Source: Gemmata palustris (GTDB lineage Bacteria > Planctomycetota > Planctomycetia > Gemmatales > Gemmataceae). Taken from it: 64,000 nucleotides of DNA. Shown piece after piece: positions 9,580-17,771 of the stretch. Numbering within the stretch: the stretch's first letter is position 1; every line of letters starts with the position of its first letter. The position numbers and the translations under genes are program-made. The notes under the pieces are model-generated. The model was not told where the DNA came from, searched no databases, and saw only the letters and a list, made by a program, of their open reading frames with translations. The stretch is from contig NZ_JAGKQQ010000002.1 of assembly GCF_017939745.1 (NCBI RefSeq), positions 682,001 to 746,000 on the forward strand, written 5' to 3'.

Positions 9580-9942
9580 ATGGCCACAACCAGCAGCGTA
9601 GCCAGCATCGGGCAGGACCAGTTCCTCCAACTGCTCATCGCCCAGCTCAAGAACCAGGACCCGCTGTCGCCCGTTGACAATAGCCAGTTCATCACCCAGC
9701 TCGCGTCCCTCAATACGGTTCAGGGGCTCCAGGACCTGAACGCCAGCTTCGCGCAGCAACTCAAGCTGCAACAGCTCACCCAGGGCGCGGACCTGATCGG
9801 AAAAACGATCGAGTACCTCCCGGCCGGTGCGTCCGAAACGAGGACCGGCAAGGTCAGCTCGGTTGAAGCGCAGAGCGGCTCGTTCGTGCTCCAGGTCGGG
9901 AGCGACGCGGTGACCCTCGACCAGATTCAGTCCGTCCGCTAG
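9580..9942 (+). CDS. flgD: FlgD-like hook-cap protein, short form
   Basis: A 120-residue protein whose first ~65 residues match the FlgD N-terminal domain (QDQFLQLLIAQLKNQDPLSP, then NSQFITQLASLNTVQGLQ). FlgD caps the growing hook. Most FlgD proteins are 200 residues or more with Tudor-like and Ig-like domains. Here only a short C-terminal beta-rich part (GKVSSVEAQSGSFVLQV) follows, so the Ig-like insertion is absent. An AGGAG ribosome site lies about 10 bases upstream. It lies between fliK and flgE, the usual neighbours. Confidence 0.92.
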   Translation: MATTSSVASIGQDQFLQLLIAQLKNQDPLSPVDNSQFITQLASLNTVQGLQDLNASFAQQLKLQQLTQGADLIGKTIEYLPAGASETRTGKVSSVEAQSGSFVLQVGSDAVTLDQIQSVR

Positions 9943-10026
9943 GCCCTAAATCGAACGATTTTTCACAACTTTAATCCTAACTCGTACTAGTTTCGCAACA
10001 CTCGCACACACCAGGAGTTTCTCGCA

Positions 10027-11283
10027 ATGTCCTTGAACGCACTCTTCATCGGTTCCAGCGGTTTGGGCGCGAACTCGGCCGCTCTCGACGTGATCGGTAA
10101 CAACCTGGCGAACATCAACACGACCGGTTTCAAGAACCAGCGGATGCTGTTCAAGGACGTTGTGTACCAGACGCTCAGCAGCGGTTCGAGCTCGTCCGCG
10201 TCGGTCGGCGGGACGAACCCGACCCAGCTCGGGTTCGGTGTGGGAACGGGCTCGATCGGTACGATGTTCGCCCAAGGCGACCTGAACCCGACCGGGCGGA
10301 ACCTCGACGTCGGCATCCAGGGGAACGGGTTCTTCGTGCTGAAGAACGCCAACAGCGTCGCGTACTCGCGGGCCGGCGGGTTCGACGTGGACTCGTCCGG
10401 TTACTTGGTCGACCCGAGCACCGGGTTCCGCGTTCAGCGCTTCGGAGCGGCCGGCGAAGGTAACGCGACCACCCCGGCGTTCCAGGTTCCGGGCAACCTC
10501 GACATCAAGATCCCGTTCGGCACCGGCGTCGAGGGCGTCGCGACGACGGCCGTCCAGTACCAGGGGAACCTGAGCAGTTCGCTCCAGGTCGGCGAGGTCG
10601 CCACGACCGCGATCCAGATGTACGACTCGCAGAGCACGCCCCGCGCACTGACGGTGACGTTCACCAAGACCGCGTCCAACACGTTCACCGCCACCGCGAC
10701 CGTCAGCGGCGGGACCGCGACGGTCACCGGTGGGCCGATCACGTTCGACACGGCCGGTCTGCTCGTGAGCCCGACGACCCTGAGCGTCGCCGTCACCGGT
10801 ATCCCCGGGGCCGCGGCGTCGCAGACCGTCACGCTGAACCTCGGGACGGCGGGGACGGCGGACGGGCTGTCACAGTTCGGTGGGGCCACGACCGCGAGTG
10901 CGATCAACCAGGACGGTGCGGGCTTCGGCACCCTGACGGACGTGTCGGTCGATTCGACGGGCGTGCTCTCGGGCAAGTTCTCGAACGGGCGCACCCTCAG
11001 CCTGGCCCAACTCGCGATCGCCGGGTTCAACAACGAGGGCGGCCTGATCCGGACCGGTAACAACTACTTCCAGTCCTCGGTCTCGTCGGGCGAGGCGCTG
11101 GTCGGCGTGTCCGGACAGGGCGGCCGCGGGACGATGGTGGGCGGGTCGCTCGAACGGTCCAACGTGGACATCGCGAGCGAGTTCGCGAAACTCATCATCG
11201 CCCAGCGCGGGTTCGAGGTGAACGCCAAGACGATCTCCACGACGAGCGACACGCTCCAGTCGCTGGTGCAGATCATCCGCTAA
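10027..11283 (+). CDS. flgE: FlgE, flagellar hook protein
   Basis: This 418-residue protein starts with the flagellar rod/hook N-terminus (GLGANSAALDVIGNNLANINTT) and ends with the matching C-terminal helix (EFAKLIIAQRGFEVNAKTIS). These two ends form the coiled-coil D0 domain of the hook subunit. The middle holds FlgE-type domains, including TLTDVSVDSTGVLSGKFSNG. AGGAG is about 10 bases upstream. The 3' end overlaps the convergent fliO gene by four bases. Confidence 0.96.
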   Translation: MSLNALFIGSSGLGANSAALDVIGNNLANINTTGFKNQRMLFKDVVYQTLSSGSSSSASVGGTNPTQLGFGVGTGSIGTMFAQGDLNPTGRNLDVGIQGNGFFVLKNANSVAYSRAGGFDVDSSGYLVDPSTGFRVQRFGAAGEGNATTPAFQVPGNLDIKIPFGTGVEGVATTAVQYQGNLSSSLQVGEVATTAIQMYDSQSTPRALTVTFTKTASNTFTATATVSGGTATVTGGPITFDTAGLLVSPTTLSVAVTGIPGAAASQTVTLNLGTAGTADGLSQFGGATTASAINQDGAGFGTLTDVSVDSTGVLSGKFSNGRTLSLAQLAIAGFNNEGGLIRTGNNYFQSSVSSGEALVGVSGQGGRGTMVGGSLERSNVDIASEFAKLIIAQRGFEVNAKTISTTSDTLQSLVQIIR

Positions 11284-11819
11284 CGGAGGCCGGCTCCTTG
11301 AACCGGGCCGTCGGTCCGACTCACGAGGCGCTGGAGGAGCTGGTGAACATCGTTCGGTGACCACTTCGGCACCGCCGGCGCAACGGGCGCGGGTGGTGCC
11401 GGTTCCGTTTCCACGTCCGGCTCGGTCGCCGCATTTAGTGCGGCGTCAAAGGGTTCCGCCAGAACAACCATCGAGCGGAGCCCGGTCGCGTCGGTAGTAA
11501 CCGCGACCGTCTGGCCGTCCACCGTGAGCATGTGGACGGCGCACACGCGATCGAGCGCGAGCGTCCCCTCGTGCTTCACCCGCCCGCCCCCGTCGCCCGT
11601 CCCGCCGGCCGGCCGGTTGGCCCGCCGCGCGAGCCCCAACACGAGCACGCACAGTCCGACGAGTACCACCGTCATCAGAACCAGACGGAGTACCAGCGCG
11701 CCGAAGTCCGGCGCCGCGGGCGTAGTAGGCGCAGTGTACTCGAACCCGCTCGTCGGACCCGCGAACAGCGGTGCGGCGGTACCGAGCGACACCGCGAGTG
11801 CGACGAACGTCCGTGTCAC
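11280..11819 (-). CDS. fliO: FliO-like flagellar export membrane protein
   Basis: A 179-residue protein with an N-terminal signal-like segment, one strong membrane helix (ALVLRLVLMTVVLVGLCVL, about residues 42-60), a charged segment, and a small cytoplasmic domain with the FliO pattern (LALDRVCAVHMLTVDGQTVAV). FliO helps assemble the FliP pore of the export apparatus. It overlaps the fliN stop by four bases and ends head-to-head with flgE. fliP, fliQ and fliR are not in this window. Confidence 0.85.
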   Translation of the reverse strand: MTRTFVALAVSLGTAAPLFAGPTSGFEYTAPTTPAAPDFGALVLRLVLMTVVLVGLCVLVLGLARRANRPAGGTGDGGGRVKHEGTLALDRVCAVHMLTVDGQTVAVTTDATGLRSMVVLAEPFDAALNAATEPDVETEPAPPAPVAPAVPKWSPNDVHQLLQRLVSRTDGPVQGAGLR

Positions 11820-12178
11820 AAGTCGGTCCTTCCGGTGCGGGGCGGGAGCAGGTTCTTGATGCGCACGGCGAAGTGGTCGTTGACCACCACCACCTCGCCG
11901 ACGGCGAACGGCACGCCGCGGACGGTCAACTCGACCGGCGCGCTAATGATTTCTTCCAGTTCCACCACGGACCCGGGGCCGAGCGTGAGGATCTCCGCGA
12001 TCGGCATGATCGTGTGTCCGAGCCGGGCGGTGACGGTGATGGGTACGTCGCGCAGCGAGTCCAGGGTGGCGCCGGCGCCGGTAGCGGCGCGCGGGTCCAG
12101 TTGCGGGAACTCGGCGTGTTTGGCGACCACCGCGGGGCCAGCCTCGGCGGGGTCGGTCGGGGTCGTCGGGTCGGCCAT
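11816..12178 (-). CDS. fliN: FliN, flagellar C-ring switch protein
   Basis: This 120-residue protein has an acidic/Ala-rich N-terminus and a SpoA (SPOA/FliN) domain near residues 40-110, with LRDVPITVTARLGHTIMP, LGPGSVVELEE and GVPFAVGEVVVVNDHFAVRI typical of FliN. FliN makes the base of the rotor C-ring and binds export ATPase partners. It is cotranscribed with fliM (33 bases upstream) and fliO (4-base overlap). Confidence 0.95.
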   Translation of the reverse strand: MADPTTPTDPAEAGPAVVAKHAEFPQLDPRAATGAGATLDSLRDVPITVTARLGHTIMPIAEILTLGPGSVVELEEIISAPVELTVRGVPFAVGEVVVVNDHFAVRIKNLLPPRTGRTDL

Positions 12179-12211
12179 AGATCGCGTCTCGCTCGCTCGC
12201 GGGTCGGTCGG

Positions 12212-13066
12212 TCAGTCTCCGGTTATGGTATCGACTACGACCGCGGTCCGGTCGCCGACGACCCCCGGCCAGACGCGGAACTTCCGCGCCCCGGACACCA
12301 GGCCGTCGAGCGGCTGGGTCACTTTCTGATCGAATACGACTAAATCACCGGGCGTCAGGCTCGTGACGTCGTGCATTGTGAGATCGGCTTTTCCGAGCAC
12401 GACCGTCATTTCCACATTCATTTCGCGCACTAAAGACTCGATCACCTCGCGCGGCACCGGCGCAACCTGTTCGACCGGTGCGGCCCCGAGTTCTTCCCAC
12501 GGGCCGGTGCGCGCGAGGAACAGGTAGACCGGGTGGTCGCCGAACGGCGCGGACGCGGTGAGCGTCCCGACCATCACGCGCTCGTTCCCGGCGCGCCAAA
12601 CGGCCGACGGGAGCGACGGGGCGCCCACACTGAACTTGGGCGGCGCGCTGGTGGGCCAGCTCTTCGTCAGCGGGCTAATGAACAATTCGCGGACCAGGTG
12701 GGGGACGAGCGAGAGCTCCAGCGGGGTCGGTTCGCGCCCGACCGGGAGCTCGGCCGGCGCCTCACCGACGAGGCCGGAGAGCAGCGCGAGAAAGAGCGGA
12801 TTGGGGAACACGAGAAGTGCGGCGCCGGTGCCGATGACGTCGGGGGCGGCGAGCTGGATGCCCACGGCCCCCTCCGGGAGGGCCAGGATGCTGGCCGTCG
12901 CGGTCGGGGTGTCGAGGCCCGCGAACTGGAACGTCACGGGGTACGGGAGCGCGCCCGCGGCGGCTTCGGTGGCCCACCGGCAGGCGCTCGCGAGCCACGC
13001 CGAAACGTTGCGCTCGATCTGCCCCGGGGGGGGCTTTCGGAAGTCGAACTCGGCCGGCGGGGTCAT
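12212..13066 (-). CDS. fliM: FliM, flagellar motor switch protein with shortened N-terminus
   Basis: A 284-residue protein with the FliM middle domain (about residues 15-185) and a C-terminal SpoA domain (about 205-280; VLGKADLTMHDVTSLTPGDL). Most FliM proteins are 320-350 residues and begin with a conserved segment (LSQSEIDALL-type) that binds phosphorylated CheY. Here the protein starts MTPPAEFDFRKPPPG and no such motif is present. The central GGxG motif is also not obvious. The start overlaps the fliL stop by four bases (ATGA). Confidence 0.9.
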   Translation of the reverse strand: MTPPAEFDFRKPPPGQIERNVSAWLASACRWATEAAAGALPYPVTFQFAGLDTPTATASILALPEGAVGIQLAAPDVIGTGAALLVFPNPLFLALLSGLVGEAPAELPVGREPTPLELSLVPHLVRELFISPLTKSWPTSAPPKFSVGAPSLPSAVWRAGNERVMVGTLTASAPFGDHPVYLFLARTGPWEELGAAPVEQVAPVPREVIESLVREMNVEMTVVLGKADLTMHDVTSLTPGDLVVFDQKVTQPLDGLVSGARKFRVWPGVVGDRTAVVVDTITGD

Positions 13067-13563
13067 TGGACTACGTACTCTTCGAACAAGACGGCCCGGA
13101 TGCGGCTGTTGCCGTCGGGGTAGAGAACTTCCTCGATCCGTTCGAGCAGTTCCCGCTGCATCCGCTGAACACCAACCGATCCGCTCACGTCCTTCGTGTT
13201 CTTGCCGGCCAGGTGCCCGATCATGGCGCTCTTCACGGCGGCCTTCTTCTTGGTCACCAGGTCGGTCGCCTCTTTCTCGGCCTCGGCCTCGACCAGGATC
13301 GCGATCTTCAACCGCAGGTAGCGCTGCTGGCGCTCCTCGACCAGGTTCACGGTCACCTCGCCGAACGGCACGATCGCGGTCTTGCTCTCCTTGCTCTTGC
13401 TGCTCTTACCCTTTTCCTTCTCCGCCGCGGGCTTCCCGAACGGGAGCGCCCCGCCCATCGCCATCGGCACCACGGCGCCGCCGACAATGGCGGCGAGGCA
13501 CACGACGATCAGGACCAGTTTACGGCTTTTCTTGCGCGGGGCTCCGGCGGCGGGCGTTGACAC
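13063..13563 (-). CDS. fliL: FliL-like stator-associated protein
   Basis: A 166-residue protein with a basic N-terminus, one membrane helix (KLVLIVVCLAAIVGGAVV), a Lys/Ser-rich linker and a FliL domain (GEVTVNLVEERQQRYLRLKI and a final EVLYPDGNSRIRAVLFEEYVVQ). FliL surrounds MotAB stators and supports torque. It is the first gene of the minus-strand fliL-fliM-fliN-fliO operon. Its start is about 270 bases from the well-defined stop of the preceding lipoprotein gene end, so a promoter probably lies in 13564-13732. Confidence 0.9.
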   Translation of the reverse strand: MSTPAAGAPRKKSRKLVLIVVCLAAIVGGAVVPMAMGGALPFGKPAAEKEKGKSSKSKESKTAIVPFGEVTVNLVEERQQRYLRLKIAILVEAEAEKEATDLVTKKKAAVKSAMIGHLAGKNTKDVSGSVGVQRMQRELLERIEEVLYPDGNSRIRAVLFEEYVVQ

Positions 13564-13732
13564 GGTACGAACTCCTCGGTGAGTGTTGGCTCATAGGGTC
13601 GCGTCCGTGCGAGTAAAAATATTGCGGGGCTTGAAACGCCCCCGAAGCTTCCATACTTCGCGTAGCTCCAAATATCTCTTAGGACACCGATCTCCGAACC
13701 GGCGGCATTAAAACCGCCCTTTACGAGCCCGT

Positions 13733-14548
13733 TTATCTCACAGTTCCTGCGGCGGGCACAACTGGCGCGCCGGGCGCGAGTACCGGGGCGCACCCGACCC
13801 GACAGTTCCCCGCCGGACCCGCGTCCGCACCCGCCGCGCCCATCACGACGCCGGGCACCGGGAGCCCCAGCAGCGTCAGCACGGCCTCGCGCCCCACGAA
13901 CCGGCGGAACAGTATCGGCGAATCCAGCGCGAGTTCGGACGCGAAGCTGTCGTCGGCCGCGATCACGTGGTTGCGGACCCACGGCGGGCGCTCGCGGGCG
14001 CGCTCGCGGTAGTGAATGCGGACCCGTTCCGCGATCGCCAGATCGGTCGAGTCCCACAGCCCGTCCACCGACGCGACGACCTTCCCCTCCTGCGACCCGA
14101 CGGCCTGAATCACGAGCCCCAGGCGCGGGCGCGGGTACGGCGAGTAGTTCGACACGGTGGCGTGGACCACGACGTCCGCGTTGGTGGCCAGGGCGATCTC
14201 GTACAGCAGCACCTCGTCGAAGCGCCCGCCGCACCGCACCTGGGCCGCGAGTAGAGCACGATCATCAACCGGGGTCGAGATCACTTCAAAGCGCCCGGCC
14301 CGCTGCAGCTCCGCGGTAAATGCGTCCCGGGCCTCTTCGCCGGCCCGCGTGTACCCCGATTCGTTGCGGAACGGGAGCACGACCACCCGGCGCACGTTTT
14401 CCCACTGCCACCCCTCAAGGTGGTACTGGCTGAACGTCGGCGGGGCGGGCGGGGGGCGGTCCTTGTCCCGCACCCGGTCGAGCAGCCCGCACCCCGCGAG
14501 GGCCACGGTCGCGAGCACCGCGGCCGGTCCCATCAAGCGCGTTGTCAT
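13733..14548 (-). CDS. Lipoprotein with CsgG/TolB-N-like fold
   Basis: This 271-residue protein has a lipoprotein signal peptide ending LATVALAGC. The segment RRVVVLPFRNESGYTRAGEEARDAF followed by ELQRAGRFEVI resembles the nucleotide-like fold of CsgG, LpoB and flagellar FlgT-type proteins (first strand, helix, then -RFxVI-). The C-terminus is Pro/Gly-rich. It overlaps the upstream lipoprotein gene by four bases, so the two are coupled. A role at the outer-membrane end of the flagellum is possible from context but unproven. Confidence 0.7.
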   Translation of the reverse strand: MTTRLMGPAAVLATVALAGCGLLDRVRDKDRPPPAPPTFSQYHLEGWQWENVRRVVVLPFRNESGYTRAGEEARDAFTAELQRAGRFEVISTPVDDRALLAAQVRCGGRFDEVLLYEIALATNADVVVHATVSNYSPYPRPRLGLVIQAVGSQEGKVVASVDGLWDSTDLAIAERVRIHYRERARERPPWVRNHVIAADDSFASELALDSPILFRRFVGREAVLTLLGLPVPGVVMGAAGADAGPAGNCRVGCAPVLAPGAPVVPAAGTVR

Positions 14549-15312
14549 GGCTCCCTCCGGGCCGGGAGCAATTTTTCGAGCGCCCCGATCATGAGCTTCA
14601 GCATCTCGATGTCCTCGCGCTCCAGTTGGCGGATCTTCTCCTGGAGGGCGGAGATGTCGGACCGCTGCGTCGAGATGATGCCGCGCGTCTTGTCGACCTC
14701 GGCCTGGGCCGCTTCGACCTCGCGCATCGCTTCGATAAGGGCCTGCTCGCGCTTGATGCCCTGGTTCTCGAGCTCCCTGATGCGGGTCACGAGTTCGCGG
14801 TTCTGCGCGAAGACCAGTTCCAACTGGCGCGTCAACTCGACGACGCGGTCCGTGGGCACCTCGTTGGGTCCGAGGTTCCAGTTCTTGCCGTACACGGTCG
14901 GGACGGGCAGCACGTTCGGGTTCGGCGCGCCCGGAGTACCGGGGAGCGGGGCTCCGGCACCGGGCGCCCCCGGCGCGCCGCTCCCCGGAACTGGGGGGGC
15001 GGTTCCGACCGGGGGCAACTGGGTCGGGCGCGGTTGGGCGAGCGGCTGGCCCGAAGGCCCCGACTGGTACCCCACCGGCTGGCCGGTCAGTTCAAATTTG
15101 TTCGCGCCGATCGGCTCGCCGGCGGGCTCGAGCCCGCCGGCCGGGACCACGCCGCCGGGACCGCCCGGCGACCGATCGGTGTTCACGGGGTTGGGCTTGC
15201 CGTAGGGCTGCGGGACCGACACATCGGGTCGGGAACCGCTAAGCGGGGTGCAGCCCGCCGCCCCCACGGCGAGCGCAAACAAGCCCGACAGGATGACGTA
15301 CCGTCGGTTCAC
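14545..15312 (-). CDS. Lipoprotein with Pro/Gly-rich linker and C-terminal coiled coil
   Basis: I start at the GTG at 15312, which has GGGAGGGAG just upstream and begins a lipoprotein signal peptide with the lipobox LAVGAAGC; an upstream ATG at 15402 would place 30 residues before it. Residues about 30-150 are Pro/Gly-rich and unstructured, and about 160-255 form a heptad-rich coiled coil (ELTRQLELVFAQNRELVTRI). It may be an outer-membrane-anchored spacer protein. It is translated together with the CsgG-like lipoprotein downstream. Confidence 0.75.
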   Translation of the reverse strand: MNRRYVILSGLFALAVGAAGCTPLSGSRPDVSVPQPYGKPNPVNTDRSPGGPGGVVPAGGLEPAGEPIGANKFELTGQPVGYQSGPSGQPLAQPRPTQLPPVGTAPPVPGSGAPGAPGAGAPLPGTPGAPNPNVLPVPTVYGKNWNLGPNEVPTDRVVELTRQLELVFAQNRELVTRIRELENQGIKREQALIEAMREVEAAQAEVDKTRGIISTQRSDISALQEKIRQLEREDIEMLKLMIGALEKLLPARREP

Positions 15313-15367
15313 CGCTCCCTCCCTGGAGCCAGAGGCATGATCGTCAACCGGCCGCGCGGCCGGTCCC

Positions 15368-15577
15368 CTAGTATTCGCACCGAATCCGGACCCGCTCCCC
15401 ACAGGAACAGGTCACTTCGAGCGCCTGAATCACATCGCCTTCGCGGATGATCCGAACCGTCGGTTCCCCCGAGGCCCCGGGTGGGACCGGGGCGCCGATC
15501 CGAACCGCTTCCTCGGAGACCCGCACGCGAGTGGCGCGCACGACCGGGCTGCCGGCCCCGGCTCGTCCCTCGTCCAT
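15368..15577 (-). CDS. Small protein with CxC and basic C-terminus
   Basis: A 69-residue protein starting at the ATG at 15577, with a perfect AGGAGG eight bases upstream. The C-terminus holds CSCGERVRIRC, three cysteines that could bind a metal. It precedes the two lipoprotein genes on the same strand by about 55 bases. I recognise no family. It was kept because of its ribosome site and position. Confidence 0.6.
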   Translation of the reverse strand: MDEGRAGAGSPVVRATRVRVSEEAVRIGAPVPPGASGEPTVRIIREGDVIQALEVTCSCGERVRIRCEY

Positions 15578-15675
15578 GCCCCGCCTCCTGCAAGCACTGA
15601 CGCAATTCAAATTTGAAAGTAGGCCCACGCTATACCGTCTTTGGGCGCCGTGTCAACACACGCTGTGCAAAGCCC

Positions 15676-15773
15676 AGGGCCGTTCAGTTCTCACGCAAAT
15701 TCAATGCGGAAGGCCCGAATATCGGGACTGCCTGGCTGAAGAAGAACGACTTACGCGAGAACTAAACGGCCCT
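15676..15773. repeat. 17-bp inverted repeat with 64-base spacer
   Basis: The arms 15676-15692 and 15757-15773 are reverse complements with one mismatch. They lie in the gap between the divergent small CxC gene (minus) and the acyltransferase-like gene (plus). It is too widely spaced for a simple terminator. It could be a folded leader RNA or a remnant of a short palindromic element. Confidence 0.5.
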
Positions 15774-15857
15774 GTGGCGCGCGCGATCCGGCCTTGACCA
15801 ACCTACGCGGTCCGCCTTATAAGCTCACGCCTACGCATTTGCACATGAGGGGCGGTG

Positions 15858-16625
15858 ATGGCGAGCAGTCCGCGCGGGAAAGTGATTCCGCTTTCACCCG
15901 CCCGGCGGATGGTGGACGAACTACTGCACCACGCCAAACAGGTTCCATCACTCCCACTGGCGCGCGACTGTCGCATTGACGTGCTCGCCGACGCCCGCAA
16001 GCGGGCCGGCACGGGCGTGTCGTGGACCAGCATGTTTATGAAGGCCTACGGCCTCGTGGCCCTGCGCCACCCGGTGCTGCGCCGCGCGTACATCCCCTAC
16101 CCCACGGCCAAACTCTACGAGCACCCGCGCAGCGATTGTGCCGTGCTGATCGAGCGCGAGTGGCAGGGCGAACCGGTCGTGCTGGGCGCGAAGGTCATTT
16201 CGCCCGAAACGACGCCACTTACTCTCATTGATGAGCACCTGCGCCGGTTCCGCGAGGACGATGTTCTCTCGGTGTCGCCGTTCCGCCAGGTGCTCCGGCT
16301 CGGGCGGCAACCGTGGCTCCTGCGCCGGTTCGTGTTCTGGTCGTCGCTCTATTTTTCCGGCTACAAGCGCGCCAAGCGGTTCGGCACGTTCATGATGTCG
16401 AGCCTGGGCGCGCAGGGCGTGGAGCAGATGCACCCGCTCACGCCGCTCACCACGTACCTGACCTTCGGCCCGGTGCAACCCGACGGGCGCGTGACGATCA
16501 AGGTCGTATACGACCACCGCGTCATGGACGGGCGCCACGTCGCGCGCGTGCTCGTCGATCTCGAACACGTCCTGAACACCACGCTGGCCGAAGAGGTGCG
16601 CGAGGCTCACGCGCGCGCGGCCTGA
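15858..16625 (+). CDS. 2-oxoacid dehydrogenase acyltransferase-fold protein
   Basis: A 255-residue protein that matches the catalytic domain of E2 acyltransferases and chloramphenicol acetyltransferase. The C-terminal active-site motif appears as YDHRVMDGRH (H-x-x-x-D-G). There is no lipoyl domain or peripheral-subunit-binding domain, so it is not a full E2 component and the acyl substrate is unknown. The ATG at 15858 has GAGGGGCGG upstream; the GTG just before it is less likely. A methyltransferase gene follows 21 bases later. Confidence 0.8.
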   Translation: MASSPRGKVIPLSPARRMVDELLHHAKQVPSLPLARDCRIDVLADARKRAGTGVSWTSMFMKAYGLVALRHPVLRRAYIPYPTAKLYEHPRSDCAVLIEREWQGEPVVLGAKVISPETTPLTLIDEHLRRFREDDVLSVSPFRQVLRLGRQPWLLRRFVFWSSLYFSGYKRAKRFGTFMMSSLGAQGVEQMHPLTPLTTYLTFGPVQPDGRVTIKVVYDHRVMDGRHVARVLVDLEHVLNTTLAEEVREAHARAA

Positions 16626-16646
16626 CCCATCGGAGGAGCAACACCC

Positions 16647-17414
16647 GTGACGAAGACGCAACCCCGGAACTACTGGCGCGACGACCGCTGCGCGAAGGCG
16701 TTCTGGAGCCAGTACGAGATGCCGGCGTACCAGCAGCTCCTGGCCGACACCACCGAGTGGATGAACCCCGCCCCCGGCGGGCACTGGCTCGATCTCGGGT
16801 GCGGGTCCGGGCGCCTGTGCCGCGCGCTGTGGACCAAGAGCGGCGGGCAGCTCGCGGAGCTGGTCGGCCTCGACGTCGCGGCCTTCAACGCGAAGTCATT
16901 TGCCAAGCTGCGAGAATCCCTCACACCGCCCCCGGGCGACAAGCTGCGGTTCGAGGCGGTGGACTTCAGCGCCGGGCTCCCGTGGGACGGCGAGAACCTG
17001 TTCGACGGCGCGGTGAGCGGGCTGGCGATCCAGTACGCCGAATCGTACTCGGAGGCCGAGCAGCGCTGGACCACGGACGCTTATGACCAGTTGCTGCGCG
17101 ACGTCCACCGCGTGCTGAAGCCGGGCGCGCGGTTCGTGTTCTCGATGAACGTGCCCGAGCCCTCATGGGGGCGCGTGGGGTGGAACGCGATGCGCGCGTT
17201 CTGGTCGGCGAAGCGCAAGCTCCGGTTCCTGGGCAAGCTCTACGGCATGTGGAGCTACGGCGGGTGGCTGAAGCGCGAGGCCCGCAAGGGGCGGTTCCAC
17301 TACCTCCCGGCCGAAACCATCACCGCCAAGCTCACGGCCGCCGGGTTCACCGACGTCGAGCACCGGCTCAGTTTCGCGAACCAGGCGTTCCTCTTCCGCG
17401 CGACGAAGCGCTGA
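16647..17414 (+). CDS. Class I SAM-dependent methyltransferase
   Basis: This 255-residue protein has motif I HWLDLGCGSGRLCRAL, a second strand with an acidic residue (ELVGLDVAA), and a later VLKPGARFVFSMNVPEP motif typical of class I methyltransferases. The C-terminus resembles class-11-type enzymes that act on small molecules. The GTG start has GGAGGAGC nine bases upstream. It probably forms an operon with the acyltransferase-like gene. The substrate is unknown. Confidence 0.85.
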   Translation: MTKTQPRNYWRDDRCAKAFWSQYEMPAYQQLLADTTEWMNPAPGGHWLDLGCGSGRLCRALWTKSGGQLAELVGLDVAAFNAKSFAKLRESLTPPPGDKLRFEAVDFSAGLPWDGENLFDGAVSGLAIQYAESYSEAEQRWTTDAYDQLLRDVHRVLKPGARFVFSMNVPEPSWGRVGWNAMRAFWSAKRKLRFLGKLYGMWSYGGWLKREARKGRFHYLPAETITAKLTAAGFTDVEHRLSFANQAFLFRATKR

Positions 17415-17510
17415 GTGTGTATTTGTGGGTGGGTCCAGGCTCAGTACAGGCCCACCACCTTACCCTACGGGCTACGACCGATGCCGAGGAGCGGCCTCTG
17501 ATCGAGGGCT

Positions 17511-17648
17511 GTGGAGTTGGACGAGGCCTACTTCGGAGGCAAGCGGGGCGGGCGGGAAGGTATCCGTGTTCGACATCCCCGGAGCGCCGGGCGGGTGTAC
17601 ACGATGGCCGTGCCGATCTGCAGTAAGGAGCACCGGATGACCGCCTGA
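17511..17648 (+). pseudogene. IS1595-type transposase fragment
   Basis: An open stretch without a start reads VELDEAYFGGKRGGREG, which matches the first catalytic Asp region of IS1595/ISXO2-type DDE transposases. It continues RVYTMAVPICSKEHRMTA and then stops. The remaining catalytic domain is absent, and I see no clear terminal inverted repeats, so this is a short relic. Confidence 0.5.
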
Positions 17649-17693
17649 TCCGGACCGGCGCACCAACCCAGCCCTAGAATTTTGCTCACCACC

Positions 17694-17750
17694 AAAGAGA
17701 ACAGGTAAGAACGAAGCCAAACGAGGGCTTCGTTCTTACCTGTTCTCTTT
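17694..17750. terminator. 25-bp perfect hairpin terminator
   Basis: The arms 17694-17718 and 17726-17750 are exact reverse complements with a 7-base loop, followed by a T-rich stretch on the plus side. It lies just beyond the stop of the minus-strand cyclophilin gene. It is AT-rich compared with its surroundings. Confidence 0.85.
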
Positions 17751-17771
17751 TTACTTTTGCCTTCTCGCTAC

